The notes beneath the pieces were generated by a model. It saw only the letters and a list, made by a program, of their open reading frames with translations. It did not search any database and had not been told where the DNA came from. This document shows positions 29,546-41,160 of a stretch of 64,000 nt of DNA, piece by piece. This DNA is from Chromatium okenii (GTDB lineage Bacteria > Pseudomonadota > Gammaproteobacteria > Chromatiales > Chromatiaceae). A program made the position numbers and the translations under genes. Location of the stretch: positions 62,001-126,000 of the forward strand of contig NZ_PPGH01000038.1 in NCBI RefSeq assembly GCF_002958735.1, in the 5' to 3' direction. How positions within the stretch are numbered: the first letter of the stretch is position 1; each line of letters begins with the position of its first letter.

Positions 29546-29725
29546 AATCTTAAAAAATTAACCATGCTTGTTGATCGGTATGACGACGCATCTTTCTGTA
29601 CCCACGTTATTCGCAGAGATGCAACGGATTGAATATATTCGTATAGATTCTGCACAATTACAGTTTTCTATAAAAATCTATCGTTTTCAACTCCGTAACT
29701 CCTAACAACTATAAATAAGTGTGTT

Positions 29726-30508
29726 TTAGCCTTCCATGTCTGGTAAGCCCTTGGGTTTTTTGTATGACCAAGATTTAGTATCAAAGGGTAAGACCCATGT
29801 TTTCGGTGCAAATTTTTTACCCTTAATTTTGCCTTCAAGTGTCAGATGTAGTGGAAAGACTGCTTCATCAATTTGAGTGCTGTCGATTTCAAGTTTACCT
29901 TCAATTATTGTTGAAGGACATTTATCTTCTTCACTACAATTGCCAGAATCATCAAAATTTAATGGCGCTGTCAATTCACGAATACTTTTACCATAGGGGG
30001 CTAAAAACGAATACCAAGACCAAGATGTTCCTTGCCCGGTATAACCTCCTTCGCTTTTCCATCCCCAATAATCATTAGGACCGAGTTTAACTAACGACCA
30101 ATCTTCTGGTGGTGTGCCCCATGATCCCATTGGCATTCGCGGATGACCTGCAATGATGCTGACATTATTTTTTTCCAAACCAAGCACAAAAGCGCCAACC
30201 ATGCCGCTACTGGCATGGCTATTATCAAGTTCACCATTATTGTTATAACATTGTCCTGTTAATAAAAGATAAAGACGCGTACTTTTAGCGGTATTCAAGC
30301 GATCCTGACGTTTGACTTTCAAACAACAGAATCCATCCTCAGAATCAGAATGTGCACGCCAACAAGCACCCTGTTGATCGTAACCATCATAAACACGAGA
30401 TAGCACTGAATCCACGACAGGATCAGCACTAACGATATTGAAGACCAAAGATGCACTAAACGAGAAAACCACAATTGTTAATTGTAACAATCTATGATGA
30501 CTAGCCAT
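29726..30508 (-). CDS. Secreted protein of unknown function
   Basis: A 260-residue protein. The N-terminus MASHHRLLQLTIVVFSFSAS with VFNIVSADP looks like a Sec signal peptide with cleavage near residue 28. Six cysteines (QGACWRAH, GFCCLKVK, GQCYNNN, SGNCSEEDKCP) suggest disulfides in the periplasm or outside the cell. Aromatic stretches (DYWGWKSEGGYTGQGTSWSW) are notable. I do not recognise the family. It lies between the two folK fragments together with antirepressor gene 3 and so may be part of the same inserted segment. An AGAGG-type site precedes the ATG. Confidence 0.6.
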   Translation of the reverse strand: MASHHRLLQLTIVVFSFSASLVFNIVSADPVVDSVLSRVYDGYDQQGACWRAHSDSEDGFCCLKVKRQDRLNTAKSTRLYLLLTGQCYNNNGELDNSHASSGMVGAFVLGLEKNNVSIIAGHPRMPMGSWGTPPEDWSLVKLGPNDYWGWKSEGGYTGQGTSWSWYSFLAPYGKSIRELTAPLNFDDSGNCSEEDKCPSTIIEGKLEIDSTQIDEAVFPLHLTLEGKIKGKKFAPKTWVLPFDTKSWSYKKPKGLPDMEG

Positions 30509-30604
30509 CTAAAACCTCTGTTTTTTAAGTGATTTTTAAGTCTCTTAGTTCCTTGTAACTAAAGGATAAGAATCTATGTAACCCTATTGATGATGTCACT
30601 ACCC

Positions 30605-30655
30605 CGGGATTTTATGTTGCTGCCATTATTGGAAATTGCGCCAGAAGTGCGGTAA
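30605..30655 (+). pseudogene. folK: folK C-terminal fragment B
   Basis: Seventeen codons read RDFMLLPLLEIAPEVR and stop, the classic end of FolK's signature. The next ~60 bases (LQILLATLAQGIIYYQIIH in one frame) look like a decayed repeat of the region of fragment A containing LQIPHSGLTQRDF. The two pieces bracket 28.4-30.6 kb. The match is short but characteristic. Confidence 0.6.
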
Positions 30656-30715
30656 TCCAGTATTGCAAATTCTGCTCGCAACGCTGGCGCAAGGGATTAT
30701 TTATTACCAGATTAT

Positions 30716-31237
30716 TCATAACGGTACATAATAAATCCAAACATCCTGATCGACAGTCAGATCAATAAGACTCCCATTTCGAACATCTAAATGCACGTAG
30801 ACCGGAACATTCGCATTAATAACAATTCCATATCCAGATGGAAAAGTGATGTTCGTGTTCGTGATATTCGATCCGAGATAGGTGCTTCCCGAATCAGCAC
30901 CATAAGTATAGAGACCAGGCCCAACGTATTTCATGCGAAAGATGCAGCCGATTCCGTCTTTTTCATTACACATGTACATTTCTGGTTTCGAGCTAATCTC
31001 TAGGTCTACATAAAGATTAACATCTGCTTGCTCCGCAGCAGAAACGCTCATAATGGCCACTTTCGTCTTGGGAATCCATACCCCAGCCTGATCCACATGA
31101 CATGTTTTTCCCTTGTAGCAGATACCAGTAGTAGACTTAATTACAGCAGTTTTTAACGGTGTTATTAGTGGTGCTGTATAGCCTGGTATTGGTAATAATA
31201 ACGTAAGCATAAAAACGAAAAGATTTGTTTTTTTCAT
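30716..31237 (-). CDS. Small secreted protein of unknown function
   Basis: A 173-residue protein with a standard signal peptide (MKKTNLFVFMLTLLLPIPGYTA, cleavage after TA). The mature part has four cysteines (GICYKGKTCHV and MCNEKDGIGCIF) and alternating hydrophobic residues consistent with a beta-rich fold. No family is recognised. It is transcribed alone. The 320 bases upstream to pyrG are AT-rich and show no other gene. Confidence 0.6.
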   Translation of the reverse strand: MKKTNLFVFMLTLLLPIPGYTAPLITPLKTAVIKSTTGICYKGKTCHVDQAGVWIPKTKVAIMSVSAAEQADVNLYVDLEISSKPEMYMCNEKDGIGCIFRMKYVGPGLYTYGADSGSTYLGSNITNTNITFPSGYGIVINANVPVYVHLDVRNGSLIDLTVDQDVWIYYVPL

Positions 31238-31499
31238 AACAACCTCTTTTGTAGTGTTTCACTGCGCCCTTGTCTTCTTTCGCGCTCCAGCCTAGCCCCG
31301 AATAAAAAGTAGAAAAAAGGTGTTGAAAATTAAACAAAAATAGCAGTGTCATTGCAATAGCAAAAACGGATTTTTAGCACTTTTTTCTATGAAAATATTT
31401 TATAGCAAATAACTGATTTTTTATTCGTAAATTATGGTAAATTTATTGGTTTATTTTGATTCTCAAAAAGTAACGTGATTAAAACCACTGCTATGTTGA

Positions 31500-34027
<2,528 letters not shown>

Positions 34028-34052
34028 GTTGGGTTGACGCAGTCAACCCAAC
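34028..34052. repeat. Perfect GTTGGGTTGAC inverted repeat after kdsA
   Basis: GTTGGGTTGAC (34028-34038) and GTCAACCCAAC (34042-34052) are separated by three bases and begin immediately after the kdsA stop codon. It belongs to the same dispersed GTTGGGTTG family as 28098. It might also slow transcription out of pyrG-kdsA. Confidence 0.8.
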
Positions 34053-34117
34053 ACAGAGCGACAATGATGCAGATGTTTATTCTGTTTGTGCACGTTAATC
34101 GTTATAGAGGAAACCGT

Positions 34118-34531
34118 ATGAATCGCCCGCAAATCAATACCGGTTTTACACTCATTGAATTGATGATCGTGGTTGCAATCGTTGGCATTTTGGCCGCAAT
34201 TGCGTATCCGTCTTATCAAAACTCAACGCAGAAATCGTGGCGAGCTAATGCTGCTTCTTGTTTGGTTGAACTTGCGCAAAGTATGGAGCGCCGCTATACC
34301 GCCAATTCGAGTTATGTCGGAACCACATTGCCAACTTCCGGCTGTAATACCGCACAAATGGCGACGCGCTACGTCATTAGTTTTGCTGCCACTGCAACTG
34401 CCACCACGTTTAGCCTGCAAGCGGTTCCGACAACTATTCAAGCGGGCGACACCTGCGGCACTTTAACTATCAATCAAATGGGACAAAAAGCTGCTTCTGG
34501 CGGCACAGCCAGCGCGTGCTGGAGTCGTTAA
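34118..34531 (+). CDS. Type IV pilin (PilE-like)
   Basis: A 137-residue prepilin. The short leader MNRPQINTG ends in Gly before the processed F, and the next residues [20 protein letters not shown] form the conserved class IVa helix with Glu at mature position 5. The tail has cysteine pairs (ASCLVEL, SGCNT, DTCGT, SACWSR). PilE-type minor pilins assemble into the pilus or prime assembly. The ATG at 34118 has AGAGGA upstream; an earlier in-frame ATG is not favoured. No other pilus assembly genes are adjacent. Confidence 0.9.
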   Translation: MNRPQINTGFTLIELMIVVAIVGILAAIAYPSYQNSTQKSWRANAASCLVELAQSMERRYTANSSYVGTTLPTSGCNTAQMATRYVISFAATATATTFSLQAVPTTIQAGDTCGTLTINQMGQKAASGGTASACWSR

Positions 34532-34644
34532 CCCGTTGTTTAACCGGCACATCGCATTTGGCGGTGTGACCATGCAGCAGCAACTGATTTGAGATTAAAC
34601 ACGCGGTTAAAGATTAACAACTATTCACAATTGGAGATGCAACG

Positions 34645-35016
34645 ATGAATACAATAGTCTTGGATACGTTGGATTATGCCACGAAGTTAAAAGCTGGTGG
34701 TTTCACTGAACAGCAAGCGGAAACCTCGGCGCGGCTATTAGCCGAGGTTTTAGAACAGCAGGTCGTTACCAAAGCGCAAGCGACTGAACATGACAATAAC
34801 TTGCGCCGTGATATTGAAGTATTGCGGGTTGAGTTAAAGCACGATATTGAAAATGTGCGCATTGAACTAAAACGCGATGTCAGGGAAGCAGAGTTGAAGC
34901 TGGAAGCACGGATTTCTGAAAGCAAAGCCGAATTAACGCGCTGGGTGATTGGCGCTGGTTTGCTGCAAACCACTGTCATCATTGGCGTGTTAATGAAAGT
35001 CGCCAAACTCATTTGA
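34645..35016 (+). CDS. DUF1640-type coiled-coil membrane protein
   Basis: A 123-residue protein: LDTLDYATKLKAGGFTEQQA at the N-terminus, a long charged coiled coil (RRDIEVLRVELKHDIENVRI, KRDVREAELKLEARISESKA), then one C-terminal membrane segment (WVIGAGLLQTTVIIGVLM). This matches the DUF1640/CCDC90-like family. The function in bacteria is not known. A GGAG site precedes the ATG. Confidence 0.85.
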   Translation: MNTIVLDTLDYATKLKAGGFTEQQAETSARLLAEVLEQQVVTKAQATEHDNNLRRDIEVLRVELKHDIENVRIELKRDVREAELKLEARISESKAELTRWVIGAGLLQTTVIIGVLMKVAKLI

Positions 35017-35028
35017 AATGAGCGCAAT

Positions 35029-36027
35029 TCAAGCGCCATTTAATTCCGTCATTTCCAGCGTTAACACTGCGCCATTTTCTCCCAGCCGCACCGGCTCGCC
35101 GCTCTCCACGGCGCTGATTTCCACCACCGCCAGCACTGCATAACGTCCTGTTTCAATTGGCGCAGCGTCAACCACGCGCCCGCTCGCCTGTTGCGAGGTA
35201 CTCGCCGCACAAAACACTTCATCGGCCGGCTGCGGCGGCGTATCCGTCACCACTTCGGCGCGATACATCTGCCGTTTCAACGTGCCGATATGTTGCATCC
35301 TCGCCACAACCTCCTGCCCAGTGTAACAACCTTTACGAAAGCTAATCCCATCAAGCAGTTGCAGATTGATCATTTGCGGCACAAATGCCTCGGCGGTCTG
35401 GTCGTAAATGTGCGGAATGCCCGCTTGAATGTCGAGCAAACGCCATTCGTCGGCAGTTACGAAACGCACTTGCGCGGCGTCCAGTCGTTCCCACAACGCG
35501 CTAATTGCTGGAAAATCACCGAGAATTTCCACTCGCGGCAGCGCACCCGCCAAGCGAATGACGTGCACCTCGCCGTTGCTGGTCAACGCATTGACTGCGT
35601 CCGGCAACTGCAACCCGCAGTCTGCCAATAAAGTCGCAGTGTCTGCACCAGCGAGTCCAATTCGCAACAGCTCGGCGCTGGCATCTTCCAGCGTCACTTT
35701 GCTGCGTAAAACGTAATTTTTCAAATGCTTGCACAGCGCCAGCAACCGTTCAGCAGGCAGTTGCAGATAAAACGTGTCGCTAATTTGCAACACGCGCACT
35801 CGCGCCAGCAACCGCCCTTTTTGAGTGCAGCAGCCGCTGAGTTGCGACTGCGTCGCTGTGACGGCGCGAATATCGTTGGTCAATTGCCCCTGTAAAAACG
35901 TTGCCGCATCTGCGCCACGCACTGCGAGCAATCCAAAATGGGTCAAATCAAACAAGCGGTTAGCTGCGGAATCGCTGCTGCTGGGCGCTGCCTGAGTCGT
36001 TAAAAAATCTTGCCATTGCGTGATCAT
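35029..36027 (-). CDS. ygfZ: Folate-binding protein YgfZ
   Basis: A 332-residue GcvT-like protein. The signature KGCYTGQEVVARMQH, with its conserved cysteine, is specific to YgfZ, which binds tetrahydrofolate and supports repair or assembly of some Fe-S enzymes such as MiaB. The N-terminal LTHFGLLAVRGADAATFLQGQLTNDI is also typical. The gene is followed (same strand direction) by DUF1640 on the opposite strand and lies 19 bases downstream of rlmJ, so the two may be co-transcribed. Confidence 0.93.
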   Translation of the reverse strand: MITQWQDFLTTQAAPSSSDSAANRLFDLTHFGLLAVRGADAATFLQGQLTNDIRAVTATQSQLSGCCTQKGRLLARVRVLQISDTFYLQLPAERLLALCKHLKNYVLRSKVTLEDASAELLRIGLAGADTATLLADCGLQLPDAVNALTSNGEVHVIRLAGALPRVEILGDFPAISALWERLDAAQVRFVTADEWRLLDIQAGIPHIYDQTAEAFVPQMINLQLLDGISFRKGCYTGQEVVARMQHIGTLKRQMYRAEVVTDTPPQPADEVFCAASTSQQASGRVVDAAPIETGRYAVLAVVEISAVESGEPVRLGENGAVLTLEMTELNGA

Positions 36028-36046
36028 GTCGAAAATCCTAACTGAT

Positions 36047-36901
36047 TTATTTGGTTACGGTTTTAACGCTCCAACCGCCGTTGGGCAACTTTTCCGGCGT
36101 CACCGCCAGTGCCGCAGCCAAACGCGGTAACAGCAGCTGTAATTGCGCCGCAAATTGCCACGGCGGATTAATGAACGCGAGACCAGAACCGTGCATTCCG
36201 AATTCATCCGCTGGTAAGCGCGTCCACAATTCGGCAATTAAAAACTCAGGAAAATAACGCGCCAATTCTTTTAATAATTGCGCTGATTGATCGCGTTGCA
36301 CCGCGAGACGCGGATACCAAATCACATAGCAACCGCCAGCCCAGCGTTGGTGCGCCGCAATTACGGCTGTAACCACTTGACGCACATCGTTTTTCACCTC
36401 GTATGGCGGATCAATCAACACCAATCCACGCGGCGGCGTTGGCGGCAATAATGCGGGCAAACCCTCAAAACCGTCGCGCTGGTGAATGTGAATTCGCGCA
36501 TCGCCACCGAGCGTGTGCCGCAGCTTTTGCGCTTCCGTCGGATGTAATTCCATTAAAATCAAGTGGTCAGCGTCGCGCAAACCGTATCGCGCCAATTGGG
36601 GCGAACCGGGATAACGCGCAAATCCGCCTGCCGGATTAAGCGCAGCAATGGCGCTGAAATACGCAGAAAGCTCAGGAAATTCTGCACGTTGCGCCCACAG
36701 CCGCCCAATGCCAGCACCGAATTCGCCGGTTTTGTGCGCCTGCGCACTGTGCAAATCATAAACACCAGCGCCAGCGTGAGTTTCTAAATAAGTCAAGGGC
36801 TTAGGTTTGACGGTGAGTGCTTGCAGCAGCAGCGTCAAAACGCTGTGTTTGAACACATCCGCATGATTACCGGCGTGGAAACCGTGTAAATAACTGAGCA
36901 T
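36047..36901 (-). CDS. rlmJ: 23S rRNA (adenine-2030-N6)-methyltransferase
   Basis: A 284-residue methyltransferase. MLSYLHGFHAGNHADVFKHSVL is the hallmark N-terminus of RlmJ (formerly YhiR), and LIDPPYEVKND carries the DPPY catalytic motif of N6-adenine methylation. ETHAGAGVYDL is the SAM-binding motif. Length and order match E. coli RlmJ. It sits between hypB and ygfZ on the same strand with short gaps. Confidence 0.95.
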   Translation of the reverse strand: MLSYLHGFHAGNHADVFKHSVLTLLLQALTVKPKPLTYLETHAGAGVYDLHSAQAHKTGEFGAGIGRLWAQRAEFPELSAYFSAIAALNPAGGFARYPGSPQLARYGLRDADHLILMELHPTEAQKLRHTLGGDARIHIHQRDGFEGLPALLPPTPPRGLVLIDPPYEVKNDVRQVVTAVIAAHQRWAGGCYVIWYPRLAVQRDQSAQLLKELARYFPEFLIAELWTRLPADEFGMHGSGLAFINPPWQFAAQLQLLLPRLAAALAVTPEKLPNGGWSVKTVTK

Positions 36902-36911
36902 CGTTGTTAGC

Positions 36912-37652
36912 TTATTCCGTTGTTAAATCAACGGCTTGATGCGCAGCAAGCGTCGTTCGCAACCAATTGAGCCAAGGTTCCAAATCGCCACCACTGCGGG
37001 TAGAAATAACGGCGAACGGCGCAGCGCTGGCGAGATTGCGCAGATACTGCTCGGCGCGAAGTGGTTGAAATTCCGGCAATAACGGCAGCAAATCCGCCTT
37101 GGTGCAGAGCACCAAATCAGAAATGCGGAACATCACCGGATATTTCGCTGGTTTATCATCACCTTCTGGCACGGACAGCAGCGTAATGTTGTGATGTTGA
37201 CCAAGATCAAAACTTGCCGGACAAACCAAATTGCCAACGTTTTCAATAAATAACAGGTCAATTGCGTCCAAATTCAAATGATGCAGCGCCGTATGAATTT
37301 GCTGCGCATCGAGATGACAGGCGCCACCAGTGGTAATTTGAATTGCCGGAACACCTTTAGCACGAATACGTTCGGCATCATTTTCGGTCTCTAAATCGCC
37401 TTCAATCACTGCGATCCGCACCGTATCGCCGAGCGCGTCAATTGTCGCTTCTAATAAACTGGTTTTGCCAGCACCGGGCGATGACATTAAATTGAGCGCC
37501 AATACACCATGATGATTAAAATGTTCGCGGTTATGCGCCGCTTGCTGATCGTTTTCCGACAACAATCCAGTGAGTACATCCACTGCAACGTGCTTATGAT
37601 TAGTAGAAATTAAATCGTCGTGAGTGTGATTGCAACCGCAGGTATGACACAT
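36912..37652 (-). CDS. hypB: Hydrogenase nickel incorporation GTPase HypB
   Basis: A 246-residue GTPase that loads nickel into [NiFe]-hydrogenase. The N-terminal MCHTCGCNH motif binds metal, and a short His-rich stretch follows. SSPGAGKTSLLEATI is the P-loop, EGDLETENDAERI the switch region, and GGACHLDAQQI and ENVGNLVCPASFDLG are diagnostic. No hypA, hypC-F or intact hydrogenase genes are nearby. The only other hint is a decayed hydrogenase/NuoD-like fragment at 57.98 kb. It may serve hydrogenase or nickel handling encoded elsewhere. Confidence 0.93.
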   Translation of the reverse strand: MCHTCGCNHTHDDLISTNHKHVAVDVLTGLLSENDQQAAHNREHFNHHGVLALNLMSSPGAGKTSLLEATIDALGDTVRIAVIEGDLETENDAERIRAKGVPAIQITTGGACHLDAQQIHTALHHLNLDAIDLLFIENVGNLVCPASFDLGQHHNITLLSVPEGDDKPAKYPVMFRISDLVLCTKADLLPLLPEFQPLRAEQYLRNLASAAPFAVISTRSGGDLEPWLNWLRTTLAAHQAVDLTTE

Positions 37653-37761
37653 TTTGAATTATCCAGTGAATTGATCGGAAAGACGTAAGAATAACCGAGA
37701 TTAGACATTGATGCTTGAACTAAATTGTGATTGAATCTGACTTTAATAAAGGAGATTAACC

Positions 37762-38349
37762 ATGTCAAACACTGCCGAACGTTTGGAGATAAGCGCCGAA
37801 ACATATTTACAAACAGAAGCGCGTTCATCCATTAAACACGAATACATTGCAGGCGAAGTTTTCGCAATGGCTGGAGCACAGGAATCACATGTTACCATTG
37901 CGCTTAATATAGCAACATTGCTGCGTTCACATGTGCGTGGCAGTCCATGTCGCGTTTATATTTCAGATATGAAAGTGCGCGTCGATGCCGCAGACAGCTT
38001 TTTTTATCCCGATGTCTTTGTGACTTGCGACCATCGAGATATTGGGGAAACGTTAATGAAACGCCACCCTAACTTAATTATTGAAGTGCTGTCTAAATCA
38101 ACCGCAGTTTATGATTATAGTGCCAAGTTTGGTTATTATCAGCAACTGGAATCGTTGCAGGAATATGTGTTAATTAAGCCGGAACGCATGGCAATTGATG
38201 TTTTTCGCCGTGACACCGAAAACCAATGGGTATTATATTCATTTGCTGCTGGTGATGAACTGACATTAACCAGCATTGATTTTCATTGCGCCATCGCAGC
38301 GTTATACGAAGATGTAAGTTTAGAATCAGCAGACCAAATAATTGTCTGA
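37762..38349 (+). CDS. Uma2-family (DUF820) putative endonuclease, copy 1
   Basis: A 195-residue protein of the Uma2 family, which has a PD-(D/E)xK nuclease fold. Family marks are YLQTEARSSIKHEYIAGEVF, FYPDVFVTCD (acidic metal-binding residue) and NLIIEVLSKSTAVYDYSAKF (the E-x-L-S equivalent of ExK) followed by YYQQLESLQEYVLI. Such genes are abundant in cyanobacteria and filamentous sulfur bacteria, and their role is unproven. It is followed 82 bases later by an almost identical copy. Confidence 0.88.
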   Translation: MSNTAERLEISAETYLQTEARSSIKHEYIAGEVFAMAGAQESHVTIALNIATLLRSHVRGSPCRVYISDMKVRVDAADSFFYPDVFVTCDHRDIGETLMKRHPNLIIEVLSKSTAVYDYSAKFGYYQQLESLQEYVLIKPERMAIDVFRRDTENQWVLYSFAAGDELTLTSIDFHCAIAALYEDVSLESADQIIV

Positions 38350-38431
38350 AAATAAACGCACTTACTGACAACTTAATTCGGAGTCTTACTCTTTGAAATT
38401 CGCATCAATTTTTGAATAGAGTACATTAACC

Positions 38432-39019
38432 ATGTCAAACACTGCCGAACGTCTGGAGATAAGCGCCGAAGCATATTTACAAGCAGAAGCGCGTTCATCC
38501 GTTAAACATGAATACATTGCAGGCGAAGTTTTTGCAATGGCTGGAGCACAGGAATCGCATGTTACCATTGCTGGCAACATTTTTTCACTGCTGCGTTTAC
38601 ATGTGCGTGGCAGTCCATGTCGCGTTTATATTTCGGATATGAAAGTGCGCGTCGATGCCGCAGACAGCTTTTTTTATCCTGATGTATTTGTGACTTGCGA
38701 CAACCGTGATGTAGGGGAAAGTTTAATGAAACGCCACCCTAATTTAATTATTGAAGTGCTGTCTAAATCAACCGCAGTTTATGATTATAGTGCAAAATTC
38801 GGTTATTATCAGCAACTGGAATCATTGCAGGAATATGTGTTAGTTAAACCAGAGCGTATGGCAATTGATGTTTTTCGCCGCGACTCAGAAAACCAATGGG
38901 TGTTGTATTCATTTACTGCTGGTGATGAACTGACATTAACCAGCATTGATTTTCACTGCGCCATCGCAGCGTTATATGAAGATGTGAGTTTAGAATCAGC
39001 AGACAAAATAATTGTCTGA
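38432..39019 (+). CDS. Uma2-family (DUF820) putative endonuclease, copy 2
   Basis: A 195-residue near-twin of the preceding protein. The catalytic-type segments FYPDVFVTCDNRD and NLIIEVLSKSTAVYDYSAKF are unchanged. The main difference is IALNIATLLRSH in copy 1 against IAGNIFSLLRLH here. Both copies are open, so the duplication is recent or both are maintained. Confidence 0.88.
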   Translation: MSNTAERLEISAEAYLQAEARSSVKHEYIAGEVFAMAGAQESHVTIAGNIFSLLRLHVRGSPCRVYISDMKVRVDAADSFFYPDVFVTCDNRDVGESLMKRHPNLIIEVLSKSTAVYDYSAKFGYYQQLESLQEYVLVKPERMAIDVFRRDSENQWVLYSFTAGDELTLTSIDFHCAIAALYEDVSLESADKIIV

Positions 39020-39062
39020 AAATAAACGCACTTACTGACAACTTAATTCGGAGTCTTAATCC

Positions 39063-39944
39063 TTGAAATTCACAGTTGAAGAATTCCGCGCTTGGAAAAA
39101 CAAATGTGTGACCTTATTGGGAATGTCTGGTGTAGGCAAAACCCATTTGTCCGCGATGCTGCGGCGCAGTGATTGGTTTCATTATTCAGGCGATTATCGC
39201 ATTGGAACCCGTTATTTAGATGAGCCAATTCTGGATTTAATTAAAGCGCAGGCGATGCACGATCCATTTTTGCGTGATTTATTGCGCCGCGATTGGATTA
39301 CCATTCGCAATATCATCAAGATTCACGATCTTGGTCCAGTATTGAGTTTTATCGGTAAACTGGGCAATCCTAAATTCGATGGTTTGCCACTAAATGAATT
39401 CAGTCGGCGGCAAGCATTATATCGACAAGCAGAAATTGCAGCGATGCACGATGTACCGGATTTCGTGCGCAAATCCCGTGAGATTTATGGCTATCCGCAT
39501 TTGGTCAATGATGTCGGTGGCAGTCTGTGCGAATTAGATGATCCAAACGTGATTGAATTGCTCGCTAAACACAGTTTAATTCTGTATATCCGTGTGCCAG
39601 CCGCCGATGAAATTAAATTGATTCAGCGGGCACAAGCTGACCCTAAACCATTGTATTATCGACCTGAATTTCTCCGTGCTGCGATTGCTGATTACTTCTC
39701 TGAACAGGGTTTGCATTATGTCGCAGAAATTGAACCAAATGCGTTTACGCGCTGGGTTTTTCCGCGTTTATTTCATTCACGAGTGCCGCGTTATGAAGCA
39801 ATTGCGAGACCGCATGGTTATACGGTGTCGTCAATTGATGTTGCTAGTGTGCGCGACGAACAGGATTTTCTATTGTTAATTGAATCAGCAATTGTTCGCG
39901 CTGATACAGCGCCAATCGCTGATTTACCCCGCGCCGAAATCTAA
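39063..39944 (+). CDS. Conserved P-loop ATPase of unknown function
   Basis: A 293-residue protein starting MKFTVEEFRAWKNKCVTLLG and containing a Walker A motif GMSGVGKTHLS. RSDWFHYSGDYRIGTRYLDE and HLVNDVGGSLCELDD are strongly patterned segments like those of a conserved proteobacterial ATPase. It probably uses TTG at 39063 (TTGAAATTC) as start. It lies 28 bases upstream of metA on the same strand, suggesting co-expression. Function is unknown. Confidence 0.7.
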   Translation: MKFTVEEFRAWKNKCVTLLGMSGVGKTHLSAMLRRSDWFHYSGDYRIGTRYLDEPILDLIKAQAMHDPFLRDLLRRDWITIRNIIKIHDLGPVLSFIGKLGNPKFDGLPLNEFSRRQALYRQAEIAAMHDVPDFVRKSREIYGYPHLVNDVGGSLCELDDPNVIELLAKHSLILYIRVPAADEIKLIQRAQADPKPLYYRPEFLRAAIADYFSEQGLHYVAEIEPNAFTRWVFPRLFHSRVPRYEAIARPHGYTVSSIDVASVRDEQDFLLLIESAIVRADTAPIADLPRAEI

Positions 39945-39972
39945 CTTTTTAATTGAGCTTGGAATTAAATTC

Positions 39973-41052
39973 ATGCCTATCGTTGCCCATAATGATTTAC
40001 CGACTTTTGCGCGGTTGCGCCAAGAAGGTCAACGCATTCTTGAACCGAATTGCGCGTTACAACAAGACATCCGCGAATTGCACATTGGCTTGCTCAATAT
40101 GATGCCGGATGCGGCGCTGGCTGCTACTGAACGGCAATTTTTTCGGCTCGTTGGTCAGAGCAATCCAATTGCGCAGTTTTATGTGCATCCATTCACACTT
40201 GATGGTTTAGCGCGAGGTGCGGAGGCGCAGGACTATATTCAGCGGTATTACGAGCCATTTGAAAAAATCCGCGAGGAAGGATTGGATGCGTTAATTATTA
40301 CGGGAGCAAATGTCAGCGGGCCGGATTTAACGCAGGAGCCATTTTGGAAGCCATTAATTGCAGTCGTAGATTGGGCTTATTCGCAAGTGTGTTCGACGTT
40401 GTGTTCTTGTTTAGCAACTCACGCGGTATTGCAATTTCGCTATCACCAACGCCGCCAGCCATTACCTGCAAAATGCTGGGGCGTCTATCCGCATCATGTC
40501 GTGGAAAGAACGCATCCTCTGGTGAGTGATGTCAATACGCGCTTTGATGTACCGCATTCGCGTTTTAATGATATTAGTCGGACGCAATTCGACGCAGCGG
40601 GATTGCATGTTTTAACGGAAAGCGATGACGCTGGCGTACATTTGGCAGTGAGTCCTGATGGTTTTCGGCAGGTGTTTTTTCAAGGTCATCCTGAATATGA
40701 TATGATTTCGTTATTAAAAGAATATCAGCGAGAAATTAAGCGATTTATTGCTGGCATACGAATAGATTATCCGCCATTTCCAGATCATTATTTTGGATTA
40801 CAAGCACGAGCAATTTTAGATGAACATCGAGGACAAGTACACGAAGCACTGGATCAAGGGCGTGATGTTCCGGCGTTTCCTGAACAATGGATGACTGCGC
40901 GGTTACATAATACTTGGCACGATACGGCGCAGGGGGTTATTGGCAATTGGATGGGTTTGGTTTATCGCGTCACTAACCATGATCGGCGATTGCCATTTAT
41001 GGCTGAAGTAAATCCTGATGATCCATTAGGTTTAGGATGGAATAAACGTTAA
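39973..41052 (+). CDS. metA: Homoserine O-succinyltransferase (MetA type)
   Basis: A 359-residue enzyme acylating homoserine at the start of methionine synthesis. The N-terminal MPIVAHNDLPTFARLRQEGQ and LHIGLLNMMPDAALAATERQF follow the MetA family, and ITGANVSG, the nucleophile cysteine in STLCSCLATHAVLQF, GVYPHHV and the catalytic GHPEYD are present. The true start is placed at 39973, where the family N-terminus begins; the frame continues upstream into the ATPase gene. Acyl donor choice (succinyl or acetyl) cannot be told reliably from sequence. Confidence 0.9.
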   Translation: MPIVAHNDLPTFARLRQEGQRILEPNCALQQDIRELHIGLLNMMPDAALAATERQFFRLVGQSNPIAQFYVHPFTLDGLARGAEAQDYIQRYYEPFEKIREEGLDALIITGANVSGPDLTQEPFWKPLIAVVDWAYSQVCSTLCSCLATHAVLQFRYHQRRQPLPAKCWGVYPHHVVERTHPLVSDVNTRFDVPHSRFNDISRTQFDAAGLHVLTESDDAGVHLAVSPDGFRQVFFQGHPEYDMISLLKEYQREIKRFIAGIRIDYPPFPDHYFGLQARAILDEHRGQVHEALDQGRDVPAFPEQWMTARLHNTWHDTAQGVIGNWMGLVYRVTNHDRRLPFMAEVNPDDPLGLGWNKR

Positions 41053-41061
41053 TGCAAGTTT

Positions 41062-41160
41062 ACGATTATTCCGATGGATTTATTTGAGCGTATGGCTGCG
41101 GTGATGGAGTACTAATTCGCGCTGCATTGTTTGATATTGCGCGTATTCGCAAGCAGTTGG
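41062..41160 (+). pseudogene. Fused remnants of two toxin-antitoxin genes
   Basis: The first part (ATTCCGATGGATTTATTTGA) closely matches the antitoxin gene at 41850, and the second part (GCTGCATTGTTTGATATTGC) matches the gene at 42190 near 42307. About 450 intervening bases are missing. This looks like an older copy of the 41538-42399 cassette collapsed by an internal deletion. Confidence 0.7.

Larger units (their letters stand above)
37753..39061 (+). repeat. Tandem ~670-bp duplication carrying two Uma2 genes
   Basis: The Uma2 genes at 37762 and 38432 and their flanks (CGCACTTACTGACAACTTAA before 38390 and again before 39055, and ATTAACCATGTCAAACACTG at both starts) are near-identical direct repeats. 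The unit length is 670 bases. Differences are scattered single bases plus one small cluster around codons 50-55. Confidence 0.9.
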
